A stretch of 64,000 nucleotides of DNA from Syncephalis fuscata (lineage: Eukaryota; Zoopagomycota; Zoopagomycetes; Zoopagales; Piptocephalidaceae): the NCBI GenBank assembly GCA_025786725.1, contig JAHLTZ010000012.1, forward strand, positions 662,020 to 726,019. The letters run 5' to 3'. A program made the translations under genes and the position numbers. The notes below the pieces were generated by a model, which was given only the letters and a program-made list of their open reading frames with translations, was not told where the DNA came from and made no database searches. Numbering within the stretch: the first letter of the stretch is position 1; each line of letters begins with the position of its first letter. Of this stretch, positions 1 through 22,614 are shown piece by piece.

Positions 1-853
1 TGATAATTAAAAGGATAATTATTTATTGTTATTTTATAATAGTATCATATTCATGTTATACTAGATAAGCGATTAATTAGTAGCCACTAATGCTTAGGTG
101 ATAGAAGTAAATGTAAACAAGACAGCAGCCATTAAGTTGCTAGTTATCAGTGTGCCATAAGTAACTGCAATAGTTTAATTGCATTTTTTAATTACATGCA
201 ATGTCTAACAAACTATTTGAAAAAGCTATGTTTACCAGTATCGAAGAACTGAGGGTTGCCATTGATGAGTCTAGAATTTTTGGTAATTGTAAATGGTGTT
301 GCTACATTCTTAAATATAAAACCAAAAGATGTACAATTAAAAGCATTAAGTACAGGTTTAATTATTCAATATGCACTAGCAATTGTAATAGCTCAACAGA
401 TGTTATTATTTCTTATTGCAAAGCTTAGTTTGTTTTTGATTCAATAGAAAAAATGACATTGCCACAACAGCAGTGATAAAATGATGTAACTTTAACCAAG
501 TAACTAAAAAAGAAAAGAAAGAAGTAGTGGCTTATTCAGATGTTTTAATATCAACTTAATAAAATATTTTATCTTTATTATCATTCACCACTCATCAGCA
601 TCGTGTTCAATAAATAATGCGTATTTTAATTGCGCAAAACATTATCAAATAAACTTAAGACCAAACACACTAAATTATTAATAAATTATTTATAAAAACA
701 AATTATACAATACTAGAATGTTCAGATAGTAGAATATATATGTTTATCATTGCTGATCATTGTATTCAATGGGCGTATCCGCGTGACCGTTTAAATGAGC
801 ACACGTCACCGCAACTGGCAATGCGTGCAACTTTCATTTCTCATCTCAACACT
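1..853. other. Left-edge intergenic DNA, no confident gene
   Basis: AT-rich sequence without a recognisable gene. Two short overlapping frames exist on the plus strand at 201-428 (75 codons) and 256-447 (63 codons, hydrophobic C-terminal half). Neither resembles a family I know and neither continues through plausible splice sites, so I do not call them. A copy of a dispersed repeat lies at about 585-652 (see the repeat entries near 46.1 and 54.7 kb). The ATG7 promoter should be in the last few hundred bases, but I see no clear core element. Confidence 0.5.
585..652 (+). repeat. Dispersed repeat, copy A
   Basis: The segment reads CACCACTCATCAGCATCG, then GTTCAATAAATAATG, then an AATTGCGC core and a TTATCAAAT end. 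The same order (CACCAC, CATC-rich stretch, GTTCAATA, AATTGCGCG, TTATTAAAT) occurs at 54835-54900; shorter matches are at 54734-54765 and, inverted, at 46081-46119. Multi-copy intergenic occurrence suggests a small non-autonomous mobile element or its remnant. No terminal inverted repeat or target duplication could be defined by eye. Confidence 0.5.
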
Positions 854-3510
854 ATGGAGTCGTCGTCAGTACTTCAATTTGAACCATTCAAGAGTGCGGT
901 GGACCCTACGTTCTGGCATCAGCTTGGCAAAAAAAAACTTGATCTATACCAGCTGGATCAGTCAGAACGGCCTATTTATGGTCATTATACTACGGCCACT
1001 CGGGCAAAAAAGTCGGCCGAGCGTGATTTGGCTGCACCAGCTCAATTGACTGTAGATGGAGAGGCATTCGAAGAAGTAAAACCTTCTGGGTAAATATTAC
1101 TGTTTGTATAGTATATAGATGGTCTGATATCTAAGTATCTAACTAGACGAACCAACACGGTCATTGTTGAGGGTGCACTGCTGAACACCAATACCATTGA
1201 AGAGTTCAAAACTATTGACAAGCAAGCCCTTCTTAAGAAAACTAGTGACAAGGTAATATTAATGCTTTATTGCTAATTATATAGCCTAAATAACCGTATG
1301 TATATATTCGGCTGTTTAGATTGTGGCAGCTATTGAAAGTGGTGAAGCATGGCAACATCCAAAGCTACTCTGTAATTTCATTGCATTAGCATTTTCAGAT
1401 TTGAAAAAGCATAGATATACTTATTGGTTTGGATTTCCTGCACTTGTGGCAGCACAGCCAGCACAAATCAATTCATGGTCTCGTATTAACACCGCATGGT
1501 CTAGTCAAAAGGTAGTATAATTATATGCAATTATTAGCATTAACCAACTAGAATCGATAGATTGTGGCATTTCAAAAGAGCATGGAAGATTACAATCAGA
1601 GACATGCAGGACAAATACCGCCATTTTTTGGTATTATTGAAAGTGACAATGAAGATAGTGTTGCTATTATGAGCTTAAAGACGTTTGTCAACATCAAGAC
1701 ACGATAAAGTAAGTATATAGTATAGTATTGTTTAATGTTATCTAATAGTCCATCTATTAGTTAATTATTGGATTTACTGATCCTAGCGGATTAGAGGGAC
1801 ATCCTGGATGGCCACTACGAAATTTGGTTGCTTTATTAGCTCGTCACTTTAGTAGAAACACTATTCGAGTGCTTTGTTACAGGGATGCGATTGGAGCAAC
1901 TGAACAAGATACATTTAGTGCATTGGCTAACATAGCATTTACATCAACTGCTAGTGGTAACTTGATAGAATTAGATTGATAGTAGCTCATTTGTTTTAAT
2001 AGGCCAAGACTACAAGGTAGTTGGTTGGGAAAAGAACATTCACGGCAAATTGGCACCCGTGTAGCTGATTTAGGTAGTATGATGGATCCAAGAAGGTACT
2101 TTTCATAACAACCGTTTTTATTTATTAGTTAATGGTTATTGTAGATTGGCTGATACGGCCATTGATCTTAATTTGAAATTGATGAGATGGAGATTGGCCA
2201 CTACACTTCAGCTTGAAAAGGTGGCCTCCACCCGTTGTTTATTACTAGGTGCTGGTACGCTTGGATGTTATGTTGCACGCTGTTTATTGGTAGATAGTAT
2301 TTATTACAAGTAGTTTACTGTCTAATGCTATAATCGAATAGGGATGGGGCGTTCGTCATATTACATTTGTTGATAGTGCTACCGTTTCATTTTCCAATCC
2401 AGTACGACAGCCATTATTCAATTACGAAGATTGTTTGGATGGTGGACAACCCAAAGCTCAATGTGCAGCACATAATCTTTCCAAGGTCTATCCCGGCGTG
2501 GTATGTATATTATAATGAGTTTAATAGATGTTGCTAATCAGTAGTGTTCATGAATAGATAACTGCCGGCCATAGTATCCGTATTCCAATGCCTGGTCATA
2601 CAGTTACCAACGATCAACAAACACAAGATGATATTAAAGCGCTTATTAATCTTATCGATGAACATGATGCTATTTTTCTTTTAATGGATAGCCGTGAAAG
2701 CCGATGGTTGCCAACACTATTAGGCGCCCAGCATGGCAAGGTAATATGGGCCAAACATTGATATCGGTAATAGCTAACTGATTCGATAGATTGTTATTAA
2801 TGCCGCTTTAGGATTTGACACATTTTTGGTGATGCGTCATGGTATACCTATTGATGGAGCAGATGCACCTATTGGCTGTTACTATTGTAACGATGTAGTG
2901 GCACCGGCCGATGTAAGTTATATACAGTATGCAAAAGACTAACCAGCTAACAGTATATTAGTCGTTAAAGGACCGGTCTCTCGACCAGCAGTGTACGGTT
3001 ACACGCCCTGGATTAGCGGCCATTGCATCAGCTATGGCAGTGGAGCTGCTTGTATCTATACTGCATCACCCATCAGGGCAAGTATAAAGCAAATAGCTAT
3101 TATAACCATAGCCAATTAACTCGTCAATCTTAGGGCAAATGCTCCACCTGCCACTGAAGATGCACCAGAACCACATGATACTGAACGACCATTAGGCGTT
3201 ATTCCACATCAAATACGTGGACATTTAGCCAGTTATCGTAATATATTGGTAAATGGACCAGCCTATAATCGCTGTATTGCCTGTTCTTCACAAGTAAGCA
3301 CTATCAAATGTTAATAATAATAACTGTGTATTTACTTGTTTTAATTAGATACGACAAGCGTATAAAGAAGATGGCTACGCCTTCCTTAAACAAGCCTTTA
3401 ACGATCCAAAAACACTTGAGCGTCTTAGTGGTTTAGAAGAGCTATTAAACGAGGACCCACAAGTAGACTGGGATCTAGGCTCTGACGGCGACGATGCTGA
3501 TGACTTTTAA
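854..3510 (+). CDS. ATG7: Ubiquitin-like modifier-activating enzyme ATG7 (autophagy E1)
   Basis: E1-like enzyme that activates ATG8 and ATG12 and hands them to the E2s ATG3 and ATG10 in autophagosome formation; cytosolic homodimer. After removing about eleven short introns the product is about 700 residues, the usual length. The N-terminal domain opens with [16 protein letters not shown] and contains [12 protein letters not shown]. The adenylation domain has the nucleotide loop [10 protein letters not shown] near 2245, [20 protein letters not shown], and the catalytic-cysteine block [12 protein letters not shown] near 2985. The C-terminus ends in acidic [16 protein letters not shown] at 854 is chosen because the family begins just before LQFEPF; an in-frame ATG at 740 is an alternative. 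The frame slips near 1690 (an A/C missing after GTCAA) and at the donor near 1710 (one G short), matching the homopolymer pattern seen window-wide. Confidence 0.95.
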
Positions 3511-3703
3511 CTTAATGTTGTGACTCTGCATTAATGGTATTAATAGTAAAAGTCATTATTGTTATTGATCTTATTAATAATATAAATATACTGGTCTATC
3601 TTTACATTTAATAACATTTTAATTATATTTAAGTTGACATTTATTGGAATTCACTATTTTTACCAGCAATTTACTGTTTTTTGTTTTATTTATACTATCG
3701 ACT

Positions 3704-5335
3704 ATGTTCAAATTAATAATAAATAGGTCGACACCACGTTTTATATCATGTTCCATCAAACGACCATTGACTACGATAGACCTCCGGAGTGATACTGGTA
3801 AGTGTGGCTATACAGTGGTATAGATGGGCTAGATTATGGTATTGATAGTCACTATTCGTGTAATAGTAACAACACCTACACCAGCAATGCTTATGGCGGC
3901 GCAGGAATGTGCAGTCGGTGATGACGTCTATGAGGAGGACCCAACTGTCATTGCCTTGGAACAGCGTATTGCCGACATGACGGGACATGAAGCGGCCTAT
4001 TCTGTGCTAGCGGTACTATGTCTAACCAGTTAGCATTTCGCACTCATTTAAAGCAACCACCCCATAGTGTGCTATGTGACCAGCGTGCTCATGTCCATCA
4101 ATATGAGTGTGGCGGTTTGGCATTTCATTCACAGGCCAACACTATAGCCGTTACACCTAGAAATAACATGCATTTGACGGTCGATGATATTGAGGCATGT
4201 GTTGTAATGGAGGATATACATAATGCACCTACGCGGGTTATTTCACTTGAGAATACACTAGATGGCACAGTAAGTGGAATAAAGTATTATGATTATTTAA
4301 ATGTTTATAGTGTCGATTTAGATATTTCCATGGAAAGATTTAAGGTATAATATAGTGTGTCTATACTATTAGTGTTTGTTAACAGGCTACGGATTATATT
4401 AATATGATTAGAGAAATTAGCAAGCTGGCTCACCACAAATCTATTTTATTACACCTTGGTAAATAATTAATGTAATTTACTTGATAACGTGTTTACACTT
4501 TGAATTATAGATGGTGCCCGCTTATGGAATGCATCTGTTGCTACGGGTATAAGCATGAAGCAGTATGGATCTTTATTTGATTCGGTAAGTATTAGAATAG
4601 ATAGATAGATAGATAGATGGATATGTATATTTATAATTATAATTGTATTAGATATCATTATGTCTTTCAAAAGGTATTTCTAAAATACACTGCTTAATAA
4701 CTGTAACTGTTAAAATACTTATTATTCATTTAGGCATGGGATGTCCAATTGGGTCCGTGTTAGTTGGTATGTTACTAGTAATTACAATTACATCTATCGA
4801 TATTAATGATATTTAATATTATTAGGTTCTAAACCATTTATTAAAAAAGCAAGATGGTTTAGAAAGTTATTTGGTGGAGGGTAGGATGCTATTTATTACA
4901 GATAAAACGGTTAATTATGTTGACATAATATATAGTTGGCGTCAAGCCGGTATTCTAGCAAGTATGGGATTAGTGGCACTCGAGGACTATCCTCAACGTA
5001 TGGCACAAGATCATTTACACGCAACGCAGCTTGCTAAAGCCTGGAAAGATCAAGGATTTGTTTGCCAGTTACCAGTGCAAACGAATATGGTATTTATCAA
5101 TACGGGTACTTGTTCAGCAACTCAGATAGCCACTCATCTACAACAATGCAATATACGGGTCATGCCATTCAGTGAATCAATAATACGAATGGTTGTACAT
5201 CATCAAATCACCTCAACAGACATTGAACGATTGACAAGTACACTACCACGTGTATTACACGCATCATTAGAACCTTCATTTGAAACTGAAGCAACCTCAA
5301 CATCAACCACAACAACAACGTACTATAAAAAGTGA
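3704..5335 (+). CDS. GLY1: L-threonine aldolase (low specificity)
   Basis: PLP enzyme cleaving L-threonine (and allo-threonine) to glycine and acetaldehyde. Exon 1 (3704-3797) encodes a basic, serine-rich leader followed by TTIDLRSDT; a 5' intron joins it to [13 protein letters not shown] and [17 protein letters not shown]. Later blocks are [56 protein letters not shown], and [15 protein letters not shown] with the PLP-binding lysine in [16 protein letters not shown] follows across the 4879-4936 intron. Length is about 385 residues, normal for the family. The leader could be a mitochondrial presequence, which is inference. The stretch at 4270-4345 can be read straight through or as an intron plus a missing base; homologs favour a shorter product there. 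The C-terminal Ser/Thr-rich tail before the stop is lineage-specific. Confidence 0.92.
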
Positions 5336-5551
5336 ATCACGTGATTGACAGGCGCTGTTCAAAGCTTCTACTTGTTCGTTTACAGATTAGTTGCGTCATC
5401 TTTACCTCATTACATTCATAAAAAACTACTGCCTTGCTTCGTCTATTGTACCATTGTCTGTCTTTTATTTATCCTTGTAGTTAGGCGCTTCATTAAGAGC
5501 GCAATTGCGCTATAAAGCGCAGATTATCTGTAACTGAATTGACTTCAAACG

Positions 5552-16392
<10,841 letters not shown>

Positions 16393-16454
16393 ATATAAAT
16401 ATATTTTTGTACATTGAAATAGCGTTTTTCTATTACTATTCATTTTATTACTCA

Positions 16455-17726
16455 ATGTCGTGTCCCATTGGTCCCGCTTTACCGCCTCATTTAGCAAAAG
16501 CAAAAGCAACTAATGATACGTTGCAAGATCATGATGAGGTTAATAAATTAGAAGAGCCAATTAGTAAAAAGATAGTAGAGAAAGAGGAGGAAAGAGAAGA
16601 GAAGGACGAAGAAGAGGACGACAACGAAGATAGTGCGTCATCTTATGGTCCAAGTCTACCACCCGAGTTACTGGCAAGACGTCAAACAACAGTAGCTAGA
16701 AAAGTAATTGGACCTGCATTACCAAGTACAATTCAAACAAGTAGCTATGAACAGCAAGAAGAAGAAGACGATAGTTTAGGACCGATGCCGTTAACCGGCG
16801 AAGCAGCAGAAACTATGGTAACGATACTTAGACTACAACTACAAGTAAATAATGTCTATTAAATGATATGTATTAGGCAAAGATTGAACATCTACAACGT
16901 ATAGCCGAAATAGAAGCAAGAGCAGCGGGTAAAACTGTAGGAAAGGTAATAAAAATGTATGTTTAATAGATTAATAGATTAATAGATTACTATAATTATG
17001 GATTATTAGAGTGACGATAATAAAGAAGTGTCATCAAAGCCTACTCGCGGTGAATGGATGCTTGTACCGCCAACAGCAGACTTGTCAATGGGTAAATCAT
17101 TAATAGGAATAGATATACATATAATAATATAAAAGTTAGATCCACTTAAGAAACGGCCAACGGGTTTCCGACAAGTAGAAGGTCGAGGTTATCGTGGTCC
17201 ACGCGAAGAACATGACAACTTTCTATGGACTGAATCACCGGCCGATAGGGAAAAGCGACTTATTCGTGAAGTAAGTAGTAATGATAAATATACATATATA
17301 CATATAAATAGATCGATATTAATAAATGTTGTTTATTAGCATGAAGAAAAAGAACATGGACGGCCTTCAACTAGGCGCCCTGCCCCATCTACTTTTCCAG
17401 CAAAGAAATCTTCATCGTCTAATCCAGTGGCAAGTATTAATTCGTATGTCTTATTAATTGTAACACTAACTATTAAAGCACAGGTGGCATCTCGTGGTCC
17501 ATCTTTAATGGAACAGCATTTAGCAACACTACAAGATAAAAAGAAGGATAAGAGTCAAAAACGATCTACTGCAAGTAATAGCAAGAATGGCGACGATGAT
17601 GACGAACAAAATTTATCATTTGATCGTGAACGTGATATGGCCGTTCAACGTGTGGATATTAAACGACAGCGTACAATGTTACAAAAGGGCAATTTACTAA
17701 ATGATCGATTCAGTCGTGGAAAATAA
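16455..17726 (+). CDS. GPALPP1: GPALPP motifs-containing protein (DUF3752)
   Basis: Nuclear protein of unclear function defined by repeated GPxLPP motifs and a C-terminal DUF3752. The N-terminus reads MSCPIGPALPPHLAKAKA, followed by an acidic, Glu/Asp-rich linker, then YGPSLPPELLARR, VIGPALPSTIQ and LGPMPLTGEA. Short introns follow at about 16843-16875, 16947-17010, 17091-17137, 17270-17339 and 17430-17483. The C-terminal part holds GEWMLVPP, DPLKKRPTGFRQ, FLWTESPADREKR, SLMEQHLATLQDKKK and ends NDRFSRGK, which matches the family's terminal block. Size is about 330 residues, as expected. Charge pattern and motif count make this identification solid; the biochemical role is not known to me. 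Confidence 0.88.
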
Positions 17727-18068
17727 AGTGATTTTGTAGTATTTGAATTTATTAAGTTCATTTATGCCATCATCATTCTAGTATGTTGTCTATTTAATAA
17801 TTAAATTTTGGTTTCATAAAACTGAACAGTTTGTTATTTGTTTTAATTTTTATAACATAACAATGCTGTACCAATTATTCAATAAAATAAAAAAGTTTTT
17901 GTAAATACAATAATTTATTGAATAAAACGCTTGTTTCAATGTTGGGTTGTAAATTGTAATAAATTGAATACAATAAGAAAATAAATGCCACTAATCATTA
18001 TAGAAATCGTGATAAACTATGCTTATGATCTGGATAAATTAAAATCGACTATAAAAGCATAATAGTCA
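17727..18068. other. Convergent intergenic spacer
   Basis: Separates GPALPP1 (+) from the membrane-protein gene (-). It is AT-rich, with several AATAAA-like hexamers on both strands (for example near 17881, 17924 and 17977), consistent with two facing 3' ends sharing polyadenylation signals. I see no RNA gene or repeat. Confidence 0.5.
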
Positions 18069-19100
18069 TTACATATCAATAGGAATTCGTTCACGTAGTG
18101 TTTCGCGGAATCGGTCCTCCCAAGGCTTAGGCACCAAAACAATAGGCAGTACCCTGCATAATACACATAGCTGTTAGTTAGTAATTGGCAACAAATAGTT
18201 GGTAAGAGATTACGTACCATGTTGCCACAAGAATAATGCCATTACCACGATCGGCTGTCTTGATAATTGTAAATTGCATTGCTACAAAGGTAGCGATCAT
18301 ATTGACAAATGGGTAGATCAATGGGACGGTTTTTGAAAGTGCGCCGAGGAAATAAAGCACACCGGTGGCAACATCACCTTCATCTTCAAGTTTTTGTAAT
18401 GTTCTGGGAGGAATATAAATTTCATAGCCCCACCAATAAGTATGGGCTTCGATACTTTCCGGTGGGAGATCATCGTCGTCCTCTTCGTTAGGGCTGTTGC
18501 TGCAGCGACCATTGCGTCCAATACTTTTGGATCGTTCGTCAGCCAGCAAATCGGGCATCGACATACTACGCCAATCGTGTTGGAACATTTGCTGCATTAG
18601 TGACTGGGTCTTGAATGGATTGGGCATGAGTCGTAGAATATCGAGTACAGTAGAAAGCGTGTCTGGCTTTTGTAGACGCTTTAACGCTTTCTGCTGTGAA
18701 AGCATACGTTGCTTGTCATTTTTGCTATGATGGTGACGATGCTTATGTCGTCGGTGGTGTCGATTTTTCGCAGCTTCTTATCGCCCGTTTCCTCGGCTAC
18801 CGAAATTGCTGCGGCCATCAAGGCGCCATCGGTTGGCTTGGTACTGGGCGAGAAGGCAATACGACGACCATCGGCCAATTCACCAGCCGTGGCGGCTTGT
18901 TCGTTGTTTACGTTTACCGGAGTCGCTGCAATTGCCAAGACTGCATTGGTATTAAGCACGGTACCGTCGCTTAGAGTAGAGCCGGAGGCGTAAAGCATAC
19001 TGGCCGACTGCTGGCCAATAATAAGGTCGCGGACGGTGTCGGCCAACTTCTCAGCACGACGCTGTTCAGCACCGGGCATTAGTTTTTTGAAAAACGACAT
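18069..19100 (-). CDS. Fungal membrane-associated protein of unknown function
   Basis: Begins MSFFKKLMPGAEQRRAEKLADTV (ATG at 19100). It has an Ala/Thr-rich low-complexity segment, a His/Arg/Lys-rich basic stretch around 18720-18770, then a better-structured C-terminal half: DWRSMSMPDLLADE, an acidic NEEDDDD run, TYWWGYEIYIPPRTLQKLED, two hydrophobic segments (GVLYFLGAL...PLIYPFVNMIATFV and GIILVATWVLPIVL), and KPWEDRFRETLRERIPIDM. One intron lies at about 18157-18217. The frame between the two halves requires one extra A opposite the TTTTT at 18764-18768. The WWGYE block followed by ATWxLPxxLxPxPW recalls proteins of unknown function common in fungal genomes, but this is memory, not a search. 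I assign no function. Confidence 0.7.
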
Positions 19101-20735
19101 GGCAGCTGGACAATATACAGTGCACCTCAAGCAATTGGCAATAGGCTACAGGATGAAGCAAATAAGTTTAGCGTTGGCCACACAGGAGAATACAAATAGA
19201 TACTAGAATAAGAACAAAGACGGAGTTGAATGCAAGCGTTATATCGAACAACAACAAACTACAAACGTAAAATTAGAAGGCATGTTATGAAAAGCCTGAT
19301 GGCCAAGATAGCATGCCCCAAAACTCGCTTTCCTCGTGTGCATGTCAGCTGATGTGCACCACATTGGATGTAGTAAGAATAAGGCGAAGTTGTAGCACTG
19401 TCATAATTACTCTGAAGGGGAGCATGACTTTGGAATTCCATTCATCTGTAGCCATTATTAGCATCCATACAAATAGTAATCGTTTTTAACACGGGTGAAT
19501 CTAATGACGTTTATTTTGCACTGCAATGTTACTGTTAAAATAATGTAATAAAACGCTAAACGATTCATATCCAAAGTCGTAATTTTAATTGATTCTAGCC
19601 AATTGACAAATTATTCATTAATGACATTGTAATGTAGAACACACGCTTATTGATGTTTACAATGTATTACGCAAAGTCTTGGCAATAAATCTTGTATATC
19701 TTTTACAGTGTTTGTTTTCATCAGCAATAAATGTATGGGCAACTACAATAATAGTTTTATTAGTAATCTAGGCTATTATAGTTACACTTTGTTTTTGCAT
19801 TCTATTACTTTGAATAATCCAATATACAGGTAATGCAATGATAATCAATGTTGGATTTATGTTTATCATTTAAATGTTGTTTGCCTTTTAATTAGTATTA
19901 AAAATAAAGTTTATTGCTACAAACATCATAAATAAATAATCAATAATAGGTCATCGCAGTATTTAGTATTGACTTGCTAATTAGTAACATACAAATAGCG
20001 TAAACGTTACTTCAGAAATGGTTTTGTTTATACTACTGTGTCTTAATCAATTCCTATACATTATTTTCCCCTTGCTCCATCATAGCTAGACAATGTCTAT
20101 TAATAACAACTCATTCGATAGATTGTTTCGGCTTGCTGCTAGTTCGCCTAGACTAATCAACTGCATTTATTATTTTGGTAAAAATGCTATCAATAGATTA
20201 GTAAGAAATTAGCGCATTGTTTAATAAAGCAAATTGCTATAAAGCAGATCAAAAGCATTGTCCGATATTGGCCATAAGAGCAATTGTACATCCCGACATG
20301 TTAACAATGCAGCTACAATACAAAGCTTTATTATATTAAAGAAAGGTTTTGGAGTATTGGCTGGCATTCGTCAATGGTACCATTGCGTTATTTTCTGGCG
20401 CTTCCATCGCTAAGATTGGCGCATCTATAAATAGTGTTACCTGTGCAGATGGATGTACTCGAGTGTTTGTGGATGATTGAAGCAATCGTTACTGGAAACG
20501 TCCTTTTTTGGAAACTGCAAGGAGTAAGGTAACAAGGATTTTCCCATTGCCTTATTTTCCGTAATAAAAGCCTCATGCCATGCCCATATTTTGCCGCCTA
20601 AAAGTACATTCTTTCTAGTCCTAACTAAGCTGTGCTCGGTTCTTTCTTTTATTAACCACTTTAACTACTCTACTACTCCACTACTCTATTCTGCGGTACT
20701 CGTTCCTATTAACTAACTATTCTATTTCCATCACT
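19101..20735. other. 1.6 kb intergenic DNA, no gene seen
   Basis: Both strands carry only short frames (the longest about 60 codons, at 19259-19441 and 20388-20576 on minus) with no recognisable motifs or matching splice sites. A pyrimidine-rich, CTACTCTACTAC-like stretch at about 20655-20735 immediately precedes the small secreted peptide gene and resembles a fungal promoter/leader. No RNA gene is apparent. Confidence 0.5.
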
Positions 20736-20930
20736 ATGAAGGCTGCCTACTCGTTTTCGCTACAACTAATTGGCCTGGTGACTTTTGCAATGTTGATTGT
20801 CAGCGCTGAAGCCAATCCCTTAAATGCGCAAAACTGGAGTCCTAACCGTGATTTTGCTCAAGAAGCACTTGCTGCCTATCAAAAGGGCGAGTCCAACAAG
20901 CCATTTTCTACCGTACTTCCACCACAGTAA
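20736..20930 (+). CDS. Small secreted peptide, 64 residues
   Basis: The frame starts MKAAYSFSLQLIGLVTFAML, a textbook signal peptide, with a likely cleavage after VSAEA at about residue 26. The mature part is about 38 residues, has no cysteine, and contains FAQEALAAYQKGES and a Pro-ending tail. It is preceded by a CT-rich leader typical of a well-expressed fungal gene and is flanked by long intergenic DNA. No family recognised. It may be a secreted signalling or cell-wall peptide, but that is guesswork; a chance ORF with a hydrophobic start cannot be excluded. Confidence 0.55.
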   Translation: MKAAYSFSLQLIGLVTFAMLIVSAEANPLNAQNWSPNRDFAQEALAAYQKGESNKPFSTVLPPQ

Positions 20931-22614
20931 AAGCAACAACGAGTGTATGACAATAGTCGTGTAGAGCACACCATGTATAGTCCAAGTGGATAAGGCTCAT
21001 AATACTCTTAAATAATAATAAAGCTATTATTATTTCTTTCGATATACACTATTACTAGTTGTTATCGCAATATATGATAATCATCATTATCCGGCTATTT
21101 CCACACCTTAATGTAAAGAATACTGCAAATCTACTCTTACTGCTGCATTGCTTTAAATATAGAATACTACATATGATTACTTTCATTACTAAAATATACA
21201 CTAATAGCTTTAGTAACAAATAGATATTTGCTACGACAATATGCTATGATGTTTATAAATAGTAGCTTTTTTTACTTTTTGTTTGAGGATTAATTAAATA
21301 ATAGGCTACTATTAACGATTATTTCCAGTTGTTGCAACATTTAAAATATTACTCACGTTAAAAACTCCTGTTATAATCCTCGCCTATTCTCTGTCATTCT
21401 CGTTCATTGAAAATGCAACACATGGCAATAACAAAACACAGTCGACATTTTTGGCTATTTGGACACTGAACTATTGCCCCAATACCATTTACTTATAAAA
21501 CTAGATTTTATTGTGAATATTACTGTGTTTTACGCTCCTATCCCCCAATTCACACAGCAGCAACAAGCTAATAATAGATTGATCCATCTTATCCGAAAGC
21601 AGATCTTGACTGGTGGTAAAACTGTTTCTACTATAACTAGGCACAAGTCCACATTGAACGTTGAATCCACATGGACAACTGCCTAAACACGCACGTCATC
21701 TTCCAGTTAGTTTTGCTTGAATGTTTTGCCAGCTAAACCCGTTGCTTTTCGCCTCATTCGTTCTCGTCTTTGTGGCGGGTATTTTTCCCACGGCCGGCCT
21801 ACCCCAGAATACGCATGATGCGCTGACTGTTGAGCAAAACTACACAGTAAACTGGCAGCCCAATTAATAAGCTGGTAACCGGAAAAACTAGCTGAACTGT
21901 AAAGGTTGAAATAGGAAAACAGCAGTTTTATTAATAAAATTGCCACAAGTAATAAATATTATGCGATTGTGTGTATAAAGGAATGAGATCCGCCCACGTA
22001 ATAAAAAGGCCCATTTCTACACCACGCATCGTAGCTTCTTTCCTCCTCGCTTCTCCTCTCAACTATCGTTGTTGCTGTTGCTGTCGTTGTAGTTGCTGCT
22101 CCTAGCATACTCGATACCTGCTTGCTCTTTCGTGAGTCTGCTTTTCTGTACTCTCTCTAGCCTAGGTGTACCGGCTGTTTATACCGTCTATTACTTGTCA
22201 ACCACTTAACAACAACTTACTTTTATCTTTGCAATCATATTCGCCGCATTTCTGGTTAGTTGCAAATGAAATAGTGCTATTGCTGCTGGCGGTGTATTTT
22301 GTATTGGTCATAACAAAGCTTGAACCTTTCAACTTGTTACTTGGCCTGACTTGACTGCAAATCGTAGCGTGTGTTGCTGTCTGGTACTGTCCAGAAGTTG
22401 CTACTTGACAGTTTAGCGTGTTGTTGCGTCTCGGTGTCATTATAGACCGACAGCTAACGCCACTATTACGATACTAACACATGCACATCTACGTATTTAT
22501 ATATATATGTTGCTTTATACTATCTTGAATAGACAAACAAGTAAAATTGCTTTGTTCACGTATTATCCACTATTTGGAATAGCTCTATAGCTTTTCTCTT
22601 TATTGATCACTACA
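20931..22614. promoter_or_regulatory. Upstream region of GDH2
   Basis: Nothing convincingly coding is seen in 1.7 kb. A TATA-like AATAAAAAGG lies near 22001, followed by a strongly pyrimidine-rich tract at about 22030-22165 (CTTCTTTCCTCCTCGCTTC and further TTGCTGTTG repeats). This arrangement resembles a fungal core promoter with a long untranslated leader before the ATG at 22615. A leader intron is possible but I cannot place it. Confidence 0.35.

Noticed and set aside
201-447. Two overlapping plus-strand ORFs at the left edge as a small gene.
   Set aside because: No recognisable motif, no consistent splice sites joining them, and composition like the surrounding non-coding DNA.
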